Origin: CAZTEB01 sp964612735
GTDB lineage: Bacteria; Patescibacteriota; Microgenomatia; UBA1400; PJMF01
Direction: 5' to 3'
Length of the DNA: 21,600 bases
Assembly (NCBI GenBank): GCA_964612735.1
Contig: CAZTEB010000011.1
Coordinates: 1 to 21,600 of the forward strand
Below are positions 1-6,663 of the stretch, in pieces (positions within the stretch are counted from its first letter, which is position 1; each line of letters starts with the position of its first letter). The translations under genes and the position numbers were made by a program. The notes under the pieces are model-generated. The model saw only the letters and a program-made list of their open reading frames with translations. It did not search any database and was not told the DNA's origin.

Positions 1-645
1 GTCATCTAGCACTTGAGTAATTTGTGAGAGTGATGAGCCTTTTTGACCAATGTTAACGTAAACACACACCACATCCTGATCTGCTTGGTTGAGTATGGTT
101 CCCAGAGCAACCGAAGTTTTACCCGTTTGCCTGTCGCCAATAATGAGTTCTCTTTGACCTCTTCCAATCGGAATCATGGCGTCAATAGCTTTGATGCCAG
201 TTTGAAGTGGCTGAGACACAGATTGTCGTGCCATTACTCCTGGAGCGACGCGCTCTAACAGCATTTGTTTATCAGCTTCAATCGGTCCCTTGGCGTCGAG
301 TGGTTTACCTAGGGCATCAACCGTTCTACCAAGAATGGCATCCGAAACTCCCACAGATAAAATAGTGCCAGTTCTCTTAACTGTACCCCCTGCTTTGAGG
401 TGCTTAACAGCATCGAGTGCGACGATACCTACCGAGTCAGTGTCTAGGTTAAGAGCAAGGCCAGTAGCATTTTGACCAAGATCAATTAGCTCACCAGCCT
501 GAACATCTTCAAGACCAGCGACTTGGGCGATGCCATCACCAAAGCTTGTGACAGTTCCCACACTCTCCGGAGTTATCTCAACCTGACTCTTCTTAAGAGC
601 ATCAAGATAGGTAGTACTTGCTGGTGTGGGTGCTTTCTTTGGCAT
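1..645 (-). CDS. atpA: F1Fo ATP synthase subunit alpha (partial, N-terminal 215 codons)
   Basis: Non-catalytic nucleotide-binding subunit of the F1 head. The start is ATG at 645, three bases after the atpH stop, and the frame is open to the window edge, so the C-terminal part is missing. The beta-barrel domain comes first (VGTVTSFGDGIAQVAGL region), followed by the nucleotide-binding domain with the family Walker A motif GDRQTGKT encoded around 105-130. The order b-delta-alpha on the minus strand matches the usual atp operon, and gamma, beta and epsilon would be expected beyond the window edge. The first ~15 residues are Pro/Lys/Ala/Thr-rich and short. This matters because the alpha N-terminus normally docks with the delta N-terminal domain, which is absent from the neighbouring atpH product. 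Identity is certain. Confidence 0.97.
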   Translation of the reverse strand, partial: MPKKAPTPASTTYLDALKKSQVEITPESVGTVTSFGDGIAQVAGLEDVQAGELIDLGQNATGLALNLDTDSVGIVALDAVKHLKAGGTVKRTGTILSVGVSDAILGRTVDALGKPLDAKGPIEADKQMLLERVAPGVMARQSVSQPLQTGIKAIDAMIPIGRGQRELIIGDRQTGKTSVALGTILNQADQDVVCVYVNIGQKGSSLSQITQVLDD

Positions 646-648
646 GAA

Positions 649-870
649 CTATATTTCTTTCAAGGTGGTGCTTCGTATCTGATCAAGTTGATGGCGAACA
701 GTGCCATCATACTGAGTTGATCCCACTACGACTCTAACACCGCCGATGACACTTTCATCAACTATTTCGCTGAACGTGTTCTTTTTGCCGTGTTTTTTTT
801 CCACAGCTTTCTTTAGCACTTCAAGCTGAGTCGAAGTGAGTGGTTGTGCAGATGTGATAGTGACGTGCAC
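649..870 (-). CDS. atpH: F1Fo ATP synthase subunit delta, C-terminal-domain-only form (73 aa)
   Basis: Peripheral-stalk subunit. It is only 73 residues, while family members are usually about 170-185. What remains matches the C-terminal part of delta/OSCP: a beta strand with SAQPL, a helix, then a DESVIGGVRVVVG segment (the family's conserved D-x-S-x-IGG) and a D-G-T-x-x-x-QLDQI end. The six-helix N-terminal domain that binds alpha is missing. The start is GTG at 870. Upstream in the same frame there are only seven codons before the atpF stop codon (892-894), so no longer form is possible without reading through that stop. A Shine-Dalgarno sequence is weak at best (AGAAAG about 6 nt upstream). 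It lies between atpF and atpA with short gaps, and the assignment rests on both position and motif. Confidence 0.85.
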   Translation of the reverse strand: MHVTITSAQPLTSTQLEVLKKAVEKKHGKKNTFSEIVDESVIGGVRVVVGSTQYDGTVRHQLDQIRSTTLKEI

Positions 871-891
871 GTGGTACTTTCTAGAGTTGCG

Positions 892-1377
892 TTACAACGC
901 TTTTGCTACTTTTTGTAGTTGCTCATCAAGGAGCTTTTTGTGTTTCTTGGCATCAAGACTTTCGCCAATGACGAGCTCAGCAGTGGCAAGCACAGATTCA
1001 GTAAATTGCTGCTGCATGTCTGCCACGAGACCTTGCTTTCGAGCGCTCCACTCTTGCTTGGCCTTCTCAAGCTCTTTATCAGCTTTTTCTTTAGCTTGAG
1101 TCATGAGCTCTTTTTCAAGCTGTTTGGCATTAGCTCTTGCTTTCTCGAGAATTTCAGAAGCTTTAGCCTCAGCTTTCTCGACTGCTTTCTTCTCTGTTTC
1201 AGCAATTCGAGCGTGTTCAGCTAATGTTTTTTCAGCTGCTTTCTGAGCTTCTTCCACTCGTCTTGATCGCTCTTCCAAGATCTTGATTACTGGCTTGTAT
1301 AACAGGTAGGTGAGACCTCCAGCTACGACGCCAAAGTTTACGATCTGGAATAAGATGGCTGGTAATTGGATGTCCAT
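892..1377 (-). CDS. atpF: F1Fo ATP synthase subunit b
   Basis: Peripheral-stalk subunit linking the membrane sector to F1. At 161 aa it has family-normal length. One N-terminal membrane helix (about residues 5-27, ILFQIVNFGVVAGGLTYLLY) is followed by a long charged Ala/Glu/Lys-rich coiled coil (about 30-130) and a short C-terminal helix (ELVIGESLDAKKHKKLLDEQL) that contacts delta. The ATG at 1377 has a strong AAAGGAG Shine-Dalgarno sequence about 3 nt upstream, next to the atpE stop at 1387. It is in the same reading frame as atpH but separated from it by a TAA stop, so the two are distinct proteins. Confidence 0.95.
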   Translation of the reverse strand: MDIQLPAILFQIVNFGVVAGGLTYLLYKPVIKILEERSRRVEEAQKAAEKTLAEHARIAETEKKAVEKAEAKASEILEKARANAKQLEKELMTQAKEKADKELEKAKQEWSARKQGLVADMQQQFTESVLATAELVIGESLDAKKHKKLLDEQLQKVAKAL

Positions 1378-1386
1378 ACTTCTCCT

Positions 1387-1602
1387 TTAAACAAATTTAA
1401 GTATCAATGAGACCACTAGCGCATAAATAGCGATAGCTTCTGCAAAAGCGATACCAAGAATCATGTTGGTTTGAATCTTGCCAGCAGCTTCTGGGTTTCG
1501 ACCGATTGCTTCGAGTGCTTTACCTACCAAGATACCGATGCCGATACCAGGGCCAATGGCTCCTACACCCATCACAAAGGCGACTGCGAATTCTGTTGTC
1601 AT
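1387..1602 (-). CDS. atpE: F1Fo ATP synthase subunit c
   Basis: Proteolipid that forms the rotor ring. It has 71 aa with two membrane helices joined by the conserved polar loop RNPE. The first helix carries the glycine repeat GPGIGIGI. The second carries the ion-binding glutamate in FAEAIAIYALV. The residue after that Glu is Ala rather than the Ser/Thr seen in Na+-type rings, and there is no Gln in the helix-1 glycine motif, so a proton-type ring is inferred. The ATG at 1602 is preceded by a strong AAGGAGG Shine-Dalgarno sequence. It sits 22 nt downstream of the atpB stop. Confidence 0.96.
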   Translation of the reverse strand: MTTEFAVAFVMGVGAIGPGIGIGILVGKALEAIGRNPEAAGKIQTNMILGIAFAEAIAIYALVVSLILKFV

Positions 1603-1624
1603 ATATCCTCCTTATTACGTATAG

Positions 1625-2551
1625 TTAATGACTATCATGGCTCTGCGTTGCCATGTTAAAAAATACTAGGGAAAGCATTGCAAATACTAGGGCTTGGATA
1701 AATCCGACGAAGACTTCAAGACCATAAAATGGCAGAGGTGCTACGAGCGGCATTAGAGCTGAGATCACTACCAGTAAAACTTCACCAGCAAAGATGTTAC
1801 CAAAAAGCCTAAAGGCAAACGAGATGATTTTTGCGAGCTCAGAAATGATTTCCAAAATACCCACAAAGAACATAATTGGATTTGAGAAGTTGAGGAACTT
1901 AGAGAAGTAGCTTAGTCCTAAATAGCGGACGCCGATCACCTGAGTTGTGATGACAGAGACTAATGCCAGCGCCATGGTAGTGTTGAGGTCTGCAGTTCCT
2001 GGTCTGAAAATGGGTACAAATGTGGTGCCATGTTCATCGCCACTATGCTCTTCATGTTCTACTTCAGTTGCATGCTCATCTTCTGTATGTAAAGAAGAAG
2101 CAGCCTCGTGTGCTGCTTCATCAGTTGTTCCAGTTGCTGCGTGTGTCTTGGGTGTAAGTGAGCCAACGGTGTAATTGGGCACACTGGCGTGCTTAGCTTC
2201 ACCGACTGAGTGGGTGACTCCTATGGTGCCAACACCTGGAACCAAGCCGAGCCAATTGTTGAGAAGGATAAAGAGTAAGAAGGTCGCAATGAATGGAAAG
2301 AACGCAACGGTTTTTCCTCGGTGATTGGTGACAGAGTGAATGAGGTTGTAGATAGCTTCAACTAGCCACTCAGCAAAGTTTTGTAAGCCCGTGGGCTTCG
2401 AAGTGTTTGAAAGTGAGGAGCGAGCAATAGCGCCAAAGGTCAATAGTGCTGCACTGACGATCAAACTAGTAAGTATGGAATTCGTTACGGTAAAGCCTTG
2501 TACGGCAAAGAGCGGTTCAGCTGAAAGTGAAATATGGAGGCCGGTAGCCAT
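1625..2551 (-). CDS. atpB: F1Fo ATP synthase subunit a with His/Glu-rich loop insertion
   Basis: Membrane stator subunit that supplies the proton half-channels. It has 308 aa. Family landmarks are NNWLGLVPG (about 98-106), the FRPGTADLNTT segment (182-192), the helix with the essential arginine FRLFGNIFAGE (R248, equivalent to E. coli R210) and the C-terminal helix with GFIQALVFAML. Between the second membrane segment and FRPGTADLN lies an insertion of about 60 residues (114-178) that is rich in His, Glu and Asp, with nine His in 61 residues. The family usually has only a short connector there. The start is ATG at 2551 with AGGA 5 nt upstream. It is the first gene of the operon, and a probable promoter lies about 110 nt upstream. 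Confidence 0.95.
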   Translation of the reverse strand: MATGLHISLSAEPLFAVQGFTVTNSILTSLIVSAALLTFGAIARSSLSNTSKPTGLQNFAEWLVEAIYNLIHSVTNHRGKTVAFFPFIATFLLFILLNNWLGLVPGVGTIGVTHSVGEAKHASVPNYTVGSLTPKTHAATGTTDEAAHEAASSLHTEDEHATEVEHEEHSGDEHGTTFVPIFRPGTADLNTTMALALVSVITTQVIGVRYLGLSYFSKFLNFSNPIMFFVGILEIISELAKIISFAFRLFGNIFAGEVLLVVISALMPLVAPLPFYGLEVFVGFIQALVFAMLSLVFFNMATQSHDSH

Positions 2552-2628
2552 ATTTTCCTGTACTTTCTAGTATTGTTAGTATTTTGCTGGTTGCCCTTGA
2601 TGTCGGGGTAACATGCAGCAAAACTTCT

Positions 2629-2646
2629 TTTTACACGTTTTACACG
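2629..2646. repeat. Tandem 9-bp direct repeat TTTTACACG x2
   Basis: Two perfect adjacent copies of TTTTACACG (2629-2637 and 2638-2646), in the 222-nt gap between the LytR_C-protein gene and atpB. On the coding (minus) strand the repeats read CGTGTAAAA and lie in the predicted 5' leader of the atp operon. They could bind a regulator, belong to a second weak promoter, or be chance. No other function is visible in the rest of this gap. Confidence 0.6.
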
Positions 2647-2668
2647 TCTTTTGCAAGACTCAAGCGTT

Positions 2669-2696
2669 ATTGTATCGGGAATTTTTGAAGTCTCAA
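2669..2696 (-). promoter_or_regulatory. Probable promoter of the atp operon
   Basis: On the minus strand TTGAGA (2696-2691), a 16-nt spacer and TACAAT (2674-2669) match the sigma-70 boxes at 5/6 positions each. Transcription would start near 2662, giving a leader of about 110 nt before the atpB ATG. A degenerate second copy of this unit (CTTGAGTCTTGCAAAAG) lies about 25 nt downstream. Confidence 0.5.
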
Positions 2697-2773
2697 GGGG
2701 CAAGTACACATTCACTACTCATTGACCTAAAAACAGCTCGTGGCCTGCGTAGGTGGGGTGATTCTCAGTTAGA

Positions 2774-4615
2774 CTACTCGGCTAATACCACAATGGCATC
2801 GTACTCACCTTGAGTGTCTTCGACGGTTACTTCATCTGAGAACTCGAGCTCAAGCTCGGTGGCATCTTCAAGCAAGTCGATGAGTGCTTGATCCTCTTCA
2901 GTCATCAGGACAAAGTTGCCTTCTTCGTATTCCCCCTGAGCGTTTCCGGCTTCTACGGTTCCAAAGCCAGCGTCATCAAGATCAGATTTGACAGTACCGG
3001 CATAACCAGCTCTCGTAGTGGCGTTTACGACGAGTATTGAAGCGTCTGCTGGCTCAACTGAAGGCTCTGGTGAAGGGGATGGTGAGGGTGAAGGGCTTGG
3101 TTCTGCTGAAGCAATTGGTGATGCGACAGGTGATGTTTGCTCTGGTGACTGCGACTTGAGGAAGTTGATCACACCCAATCCAAGTCCTATGCCGATGCCT
3201 ACTGTGGCGAAAAAGACGGCGATCGAAACAAAAATCATGCGCGCTAGCTTCTTATCTGGTCGACGCTTGTGTAGATTAGCGGCTGCAGCAGACTGAATTG
3301 GTTGAGACTGTTGAGGCTGGGGCTGAGTTGGAGTAGTTGCTGGTGCAGCAACTTGAGTCGATGAGTCTGTGATTGGCGTGACGTTGGCGTCCGCTTCGGT
3401 GGGCTCTGTTGTAGTTGGGTTCGTTGTAGTCGCCGGAACTGCTGCCGCAGTCGTTGTAGCCGCAGTTGGCGTAATGCTAGCTATAGCAGCTGATGTATCT
3501 GTTGAATCTTCGGTGGCTGTAGTGCTGTCTGTCGAGCTCTTATCATCTGTGGAATCAGTAGAAGCTTCGGGGGTTGCTTTATCAGTTGTCACAGAAGTTT
3601 CGGATTCAGCCTGGTCGTTAGTTCCAGCGTCAGACGTTGTCGCAGTGGAGTTTTCATCTTCTTCAACCACTTCTGTAGTGACTGGAGCAGCAGTTGGTTT
3701 TGGTAGTGTGGTTGATGAGGAATTGGGCATAGCTTCCTTGTCTGTTGTTTCACTAGTAGTAGCTGGCGCCTCACTCTTATCTAGAGGAAATGATGGCACT
3801 GGATATTCTTTAATGGAAAGAGTTTTCATACCTGCTTCAATGACGTCTCTGACGTAGTTGGGCATTTCTGACTCTTGGTCGGTTTGTTTGGTGAGTTGTT
3901 GAAGTGGTAAGGTGTCGCTAAGCAATTCTTTGAGTTTCTCTTCCACCAGTGGGTTGGTGAGGAGGTACATAGTCTGAATACTTGGCTCTGCCCCCTTGAG
4001 CGTCTTGATAGTTTCGGCTAGCGTGTCTATCTCTTCGATGCTCGAGCTGTTTGTTTGGTCTACGCCAATGTAGTGCTGAGCGAGATACACTCGTGATCCC
4101 ATCTGGATGATGCTGATAGAAGGCTCCAGCGAGATAATAGACTTAATGGTCCAACTCAGTGGTGAGATGCCAGTGATGGTCACTTTTTGTGCAGCAGCTT
4201 GCTGTGCTATTGGTGTTACTAGGCTTTTCTCTAAGGCAGAGAGCTGAATTTTTGATTTACCTCCGTGCTCTGTGAGGATTGTTGTTTTGAGTTGGTACTC
4301 TTCTTTAGTAAGGCCGAGACTTGGTAAGAGCTGCTCTTTGAGATGAGTTTTAATTTTAGCGTCGCTCGTCTCGGCAACCTCGACAATGGTAGTGGTACAG
4401 AGAAAGTCCGGGAGAATGACATGATAGTCATCAGGATCGATTTTCTTGAATAACTTTGTGATGTTGTCCGCGATAAGCTCATTATCGTCGACAAATTCAC
4501 CATTGATTTGGCGGAACGTTTGAACAGCAAAGACGTGCTCTTTCTTAGTCGGTAGTAGCTCAGCGATATATGCTACGTCTGGAAGAATATAGAGTAATTT
4601 TTTGGCGTTTAGCAT
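2774..4615 (-). CDS. Single-pass membrane protein: PilM/actin-like N domain (weak), Ser/Thr linker, TM, LytR_C domain
   Basis: A 613-aa protein with four parts. Residues 1-275 form a folded cytoplasmic domain with alternating strands and helices. The run LEKSLVTPIAQQAAAQ...ITGISPLSW faintly resembles the actin-like PilM/GspL fold, but this is uncertain. Residues 283-445 are a low-complexity linker of Thr, Ser, Ala, Pro, Glu and Gln. Residues 459-486 are a single membrane helix preceded by Lys/Arg, implying that the C-terminus is outside. Residues 499-522 are a Ser-Pro repeat, and 525-613 look like a LytR_C domain (ILVVNATTRAGYAGTV...L.DAGF). That domain is found at the end of LytR-CpsA-Psr proteins, but no LCP catalytic domain is present here. 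The start is ATG at 4615, 10 nt after a TGGTATACT box, with no obvious Shine-Dalgarno sequence. The role is unknown; a link between cytoplasm and envelope is inferred. Confidence 0.8.
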   Translation of the reverse strand: MLNAKKLLYILPDVAYIAELLPTKKEHVFAVQTFRQINGEFVDDNELIADNITKLFKKIDPDDYHVILPDFLCTTTIVEVAETSDAKIKTHLKEQLLPSLGLTKEEYQLKTTILTEHGGKSKIQLSALEKSLVTPIAQQAAAQKVTITGISPLSWTIKSIISLEPSISIIQMGSRVYLAQHYIGVDQTNSSSIEEIDTLAETIKTLKGAEPSIQTMYLLTNPLVEEKLKELLSDTLPLQQLTKQTDQESEMPNYVRDVIEAGMKTLSIKEYPVPSFPLDKSEAPATTSETTDKEAMPNSSSTTLPKPTAAPVTTEVVEEDENSTATTSDAGTNDQAESETSVTTDKATPEASTDSTDDKSSTDSTTATEDSTDTSAAIASITPTAATTTAAAVPATTTNPTTTEPTEADANVTPITDSSTQVAAPATTPTQPQPQQSQPIQSAAAANLHKRRPDKKLARMIFVSIAVFFATVGIGIGLGLGVINFLKSQSPEQTSPVASPIASAEPSPSPSPSPSPEPSVEPADASILVVNATTRAGYAGTVKSDLDDAGFGTVEAGNAQGEYEEGNFVLMTEEDQALIDLLEDATELELEFSDEVTVEDTQGEYDAIVVLAE

Positions 4616-4625
4616 GGACAGAACT

Positions 4626-4634
4626 AGTATACCA
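4626..4634 (-). promoter_or_regulatory. Extended -10 element TGGTATACT before the LytR_C protein
   Basis: The minus strand reads TGGTATACT (4634-4626), followed by 10 nt and the ATG at 4615, so the transcript would have almost no leader. A second TATACT lies 9 nt further upstream (4640-4635). It is embedded in an inverted repeat CCAAGT (4632-4637) / ACTTGG (4648-4653). No good -35 box is seen. Confidence 0.5.
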
Positions 4635-4699
4635 AGTATACAGTTTTACTTGGCTAGTGCGTCTAGTATGCGCAAAGTGCGGCGAGATTGCAAGGGTTG

Positions 4700-4773
4700 T
4701 GAGTCCGCCGGGACTCGAACCCGGGACGCACAGCTTAAAAGGCTGTCGCTCTAACCGACTGAGCTACGGACCC
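4700..4773 (-). tRNA. tRNA-Lys (anticodon UUU)
   Basis: A complete cloverleaf on the minus strand. The acceptor stem GGGTCCG/CGGACTC has 7 pairs with one G-U. The D arm is GCTC...GAGC, the anticodon stem ACAGC/GCTGT encloses loop CTTTTAA (anticodon TTT), and the T arm is CCGGG-TTCGAGT-CCCGG. The discriminator is A. CCA is not encoded (the next bases are CAA), so it must be added after transcription. The gene lies in the divergent gap between the LytR_C protein and mutM. Confidence 0.97.
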
Positions 4774-4787
4774 TCTCTAGAGTCACT

Positions 4788-4816
4788 ATTATAACCCAGC
4801 TTTTGTTTTACAATAA
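4788..4816 (-). promoter_or_regulatory. Promoter of tRNA-Lys
   Basis: On the minus strand a perfect TATAAT (4793-4788) lies 14 nt before the tRNA 5' end, with TTATTG (4816-4811) 17 nt further upstream as a moderate -35 box. It overlaps the region just upstream of mutM on the other strand. Confidence 0.65.
4809..4814 (+). promoter_or_regulatory. -10 box of mutM, leaderless arrangement
   Basis: TACAAT is followed by exactly 6 nt and the ATG at 4821. The expected transcription start therefore falls on the start codon. There is no Shine-Dalgarno sequence (AACCCC lies in front of the ATG). No convincing -35 box was found. Confidence 0.45.
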
Positions 4817-4820
4817 CCCC

Positions 4821-5669
4821 ATGCCAGAGCTTCCCGAAGTCGAGACCGTGAAACGACGCTTAGCAGAAGTGTTACCAGGAAAAACCTTTGCTGATGTTCA
4901 GATCTTGGCACCCAAAAGTTTCATCGGTGATGTCAGTAGTGTGCGAGGTGCCAAAATAATAGACGTTTCTCGACGCTCAAAAGTACTTCATCTTCATCTC
5001 AATACCGATATACTCTTAGCGACACACCTCAAGATGACGGGCCAATTGATCTATTTGGACGGTGATCAAAGGGTTGGGGGCGGGCATCCGACTGCCGACT
5101 GGACTCGTACGCTGCCTAGTAATCACACTAGGATTCAGTATGAATTTACTGATGGCTCTCAACTTTTTTTCAATGACCAGCGGTTATTTGGATGGATGAA
5201 AGTGGTTGATCAGGAGCAACTACTGCGCATGCACGCCAAACTTGGCCCGGATATAATCGATCCAGTGGTGACGCCAAAGTATTTTTTTGAGCGACTTCAA
5301 AACCGCAGCGTTCCTATAAAAGTTGCTTTGATGGATAACTCAATTGTGGCTGGCGTTGGTAACATCTACGCCTGTGATGCTCTTAATCTAGCCCGAATCT
5401 CGCCATTCCGATCGGCAAACTCACTGAGTTTTGAAGAAGTGCAGAGACTTTTAGAAGCCACTTTGGTGGTGATTCATCGCGGCATTGATCTCCAGGGTGC
5501 TACAACCGATGGTAAATATTTGACAGTTGATGGCATGGCGGGTGGTTATCAGGAGAAGATGTTGACGTATAAGCGAGAGGGGTTGCCGTGCTACAACTGC
5601 GGCAACTCTATTAAGAAAGTAAAGTTTAGAGGTCGTGGAACGTACTACTGTGAGGCGTGTCAGGGGTAG
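4821..5669 (+). CDS. mutM: Formamidopyrimidine-DNA glycosylase
   Basis: Bifunctional base-excision repair enzyme that removes 8-oxoguanine and formamidopyrimidines and then nicks by beta/delta elimination. It has 282 aa. The N-terminus MPELPEVETV supplies the catalytic Pro2, Glu3 and Glu6. This fixes the start at 4821 rather than the in-frame ATG at 4803, because Pro must be residue 2 after Met removal. K54 (SRRSK) fits the conserved active-site lysine. GVGNIYACDAL is the helix-two-turn-helix motif. The C-terminal zinc finger has C257, C260, C277 and C280 with the conserved Arg in GRGTYYC. A small extra loop lies at about residues 80-100. It converges on the nucleotidyltransferase gene with a 5-nt gap. 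Confidence 0.96.
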   Translation: MPELPEVETVKRRLAEVLPGKTFADVQILAPKSFIGDVSSVRGAKIIDVSRRSKVLHLHLNTDILLATHLKMTGQLIYLDGDQRVGGGHPTADWTRTLPSNHTRIQYEFTDGSQLFFNDQRLFGWMKVVDQEQLLRMHAKLGPDIIDPVVTPKYFFERLQNRSVPIKVALMDNSIVAGVGNIYACDALNLARISPFRSANSLSFEEVQRLLEATLVVIHRGIDLQGATTDGKYLTVDGMAGGYQEKMLTYKREGLPCYNCGNSIKKVKFRGRGTYYCEACQG

Positions 5670-5674
5670 GGTTT

Positions 5675-6145
5675 TTACTGAACTCTAAACTTAAAACTCG
5701 GTTTAGCGCTGACCATATTTTTTGGCCAAATCTCAATGCCATCTCTGGCAAAGGAAGGTAGTTCGGTATCTTCGAATGTAATATGAACAACTTTGCTATC
5801 TTCTTTTTTGGGAGGCCTAAACTCAAATGTTGAGGGAAAATTGGGTATCTTGTCTAGTAATTCCTTGAGAGCAGGTCTGTTGGTGGCGAAGCTATCATGA
5901 TCATTTCCAAAAGCAAATACTACATCAATATCAGATGTGTTTTTTGCAGTGCCCTTGATGCTTGAGCCAAAAGCAATGACTCTTGTTACACCGAGACTTC
6001 TTAATTCTTCACTTCTTAAGACCAGCTGGTCTCGAAGGTCGTTAATTACATATAGTCTCTCTCGAGAATCTGGTGTAATGCTTGCCATAGAATCTTCGTT
6101 ATCAGGCGGTGTAGTAATAGTGGGTTGAAAACTAGTCTCTATCAT
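5675..6145 (-). CDS. Minimal nucleotidyltransferase (MNT, pol-beta superfamily)
   Basis: A 156-aa protein with the superfamily signature: GS at 60-61 in AFGSSIKG, followed by SDIDVVF with metal-binding Asp72 and Asp74. The third acidic residue was not assigned with confidence. The N-terminal ~25 residues are polar and probably disordered. The ATG at 6145 has AAAGGAG with a 5-nt spacer, which supports this start. Family members occur as antitoxin-type MNTs (with HEPN partners), as antibiotic-modifying enzymes or as unassigned proteins. No HEPN gene is adjacent, so a toxin-antitoxin role is not supported. It is the last gene of the transketolase-LDH-Nudix run, 34 nt after the Nudix gene. Confidence 0.8.
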   Translation of the reverse strand: MIETSFQPTITTPPDNEDSMASITPDSRERLYVINDLRDQLVLRSEELRSLGVTRVIAFGSSIKGTAKNTSDIDVVFAFGNDHDSFATNRPALKELLDKIPNFPSTFEFRPPKKEDSKVVHITFEDTELPSFARDGIEIWPKNMVSAKPSFKFRVQ

Positions 6146-6179
6146 AAGACTCCTTTAAAGTTTGTATTCTCGTTACAAA

Positions 6180-6662
6180 TTAGGTTATTTCTTTTTGATT
6201 CTCACTATATACGACTTTGCCCTCTTCTCTTTGTTTCCACGCAAGTAGTGTTCTCTCAAGGAGATTTTTATCAAGTCTTTGAGCCAGCTCGTTTTTTGTA
6301 AAAAAGCCAAAGTCCTGGTGTTCTTTTTTGTTTATGACTATATCTTTGATTTGGGCATCTGGCATGACGCCACCATCAAAAATAAACATCAATGACTCTG
6401 TTTTCTCTGGTTCTGACGGATAGGTGTTGTAGTCAACAACGAGCAGCGGTCCAATGTGTATATCAAGTGAAAGCTCTTCTTGAACTTCTCTTTTACAACA
6501 AGTAAGTGGCGATTCGTTTTCTTCTACAATCCCACCTGGTATTTCCCATGTTGTTTTATAGGTAGGCTTGAGTAGCAGCAGTTTTTGCTCTTGGTTGGAG
6601 ATGAGGCAGCCTGAGCCCATTCGTTTAGTGGGTAGTGAAGAGCGCATAGCATCGTTGTTCAT
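6180..6662 (-). CDS. Nudix hydrolase
   Basis: A 160-aa hydrolase expected to cleave nucleoside diphosphates linked to another group. The Nudix box is complete from G44: G-x5-E50-x7-R58-E59-V-x-E62-E63, except that the usual Gly near the end is Ser65. WEIPGGIVEENE precedes the metal-binding helix. Residues 12-40 give the usual first strands (GSGCLISNQEQKLLLLKP). The substrate cannot be told from the sequence. The ATG at 6662 lies one base after the LDH stop codon, so translational coupling within the operon is likely. Confidence 0.88.
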   Translation of the reverse strand: MNNDAMRSSLPTKRMGSGCLISNQEQKLLLLKPTYKTTWEIPGGIVEENESPLTCCKREVQEELSLDIHIGPLLVVDYNTYPSEPEKTESLMFIFDGGVMPDAQIKDIVINKKEHQDFGFFTKNELAQRLDKNLLERTLLAWKQREEGKVVYSENQKEIT

Positions 6663-6663
6663 T

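Noticed and set aside
919..1224. Open frame of 101 codons on the plus strand
   Set aside because: Antisense to the coiled coil of atpF. Lys/Glu/Ala codons on the minus strand produce a Phe/Leu/Ser frame on the plus strand by chance.
649..1377. A b-delta fusion protein, as in mycobacteria
   Set aside because: atpF and atpH share a frame, but a TAA stop separates them and AtpF ends at its usual length. Mycobacterial fusions keep the complete delta, which is not the case here.
2485..2813. Possible small genes in the gap between atpB and the LytR_C gene
   Set aside because: The open frames on both strands run into the neighbouring genes, lack ribosome sites and look like random translation. The gap is better explained by an atp promoter and leader.
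3369..3857. Open frame of 162 codons on the plus strand, Val/Ala/Ser-rich
   Set aside because: It lies antisense to the Thr/Ser/Ala linker of the LytR_C protein. Low-complexity codons leave the opposite frame open, and there is no promoter, ribosome site or protein-like pattern.
5675..6145. MNT nucleotidyltransferase as the antitoxin of a HEPN-MNT toxin-antitoxin pair
   Set aside because: Neither neighbour encodes a HEPN-type helical protein with an RxxxxH motif. The adjacent genes are a Nudix hydrolase and mutM.
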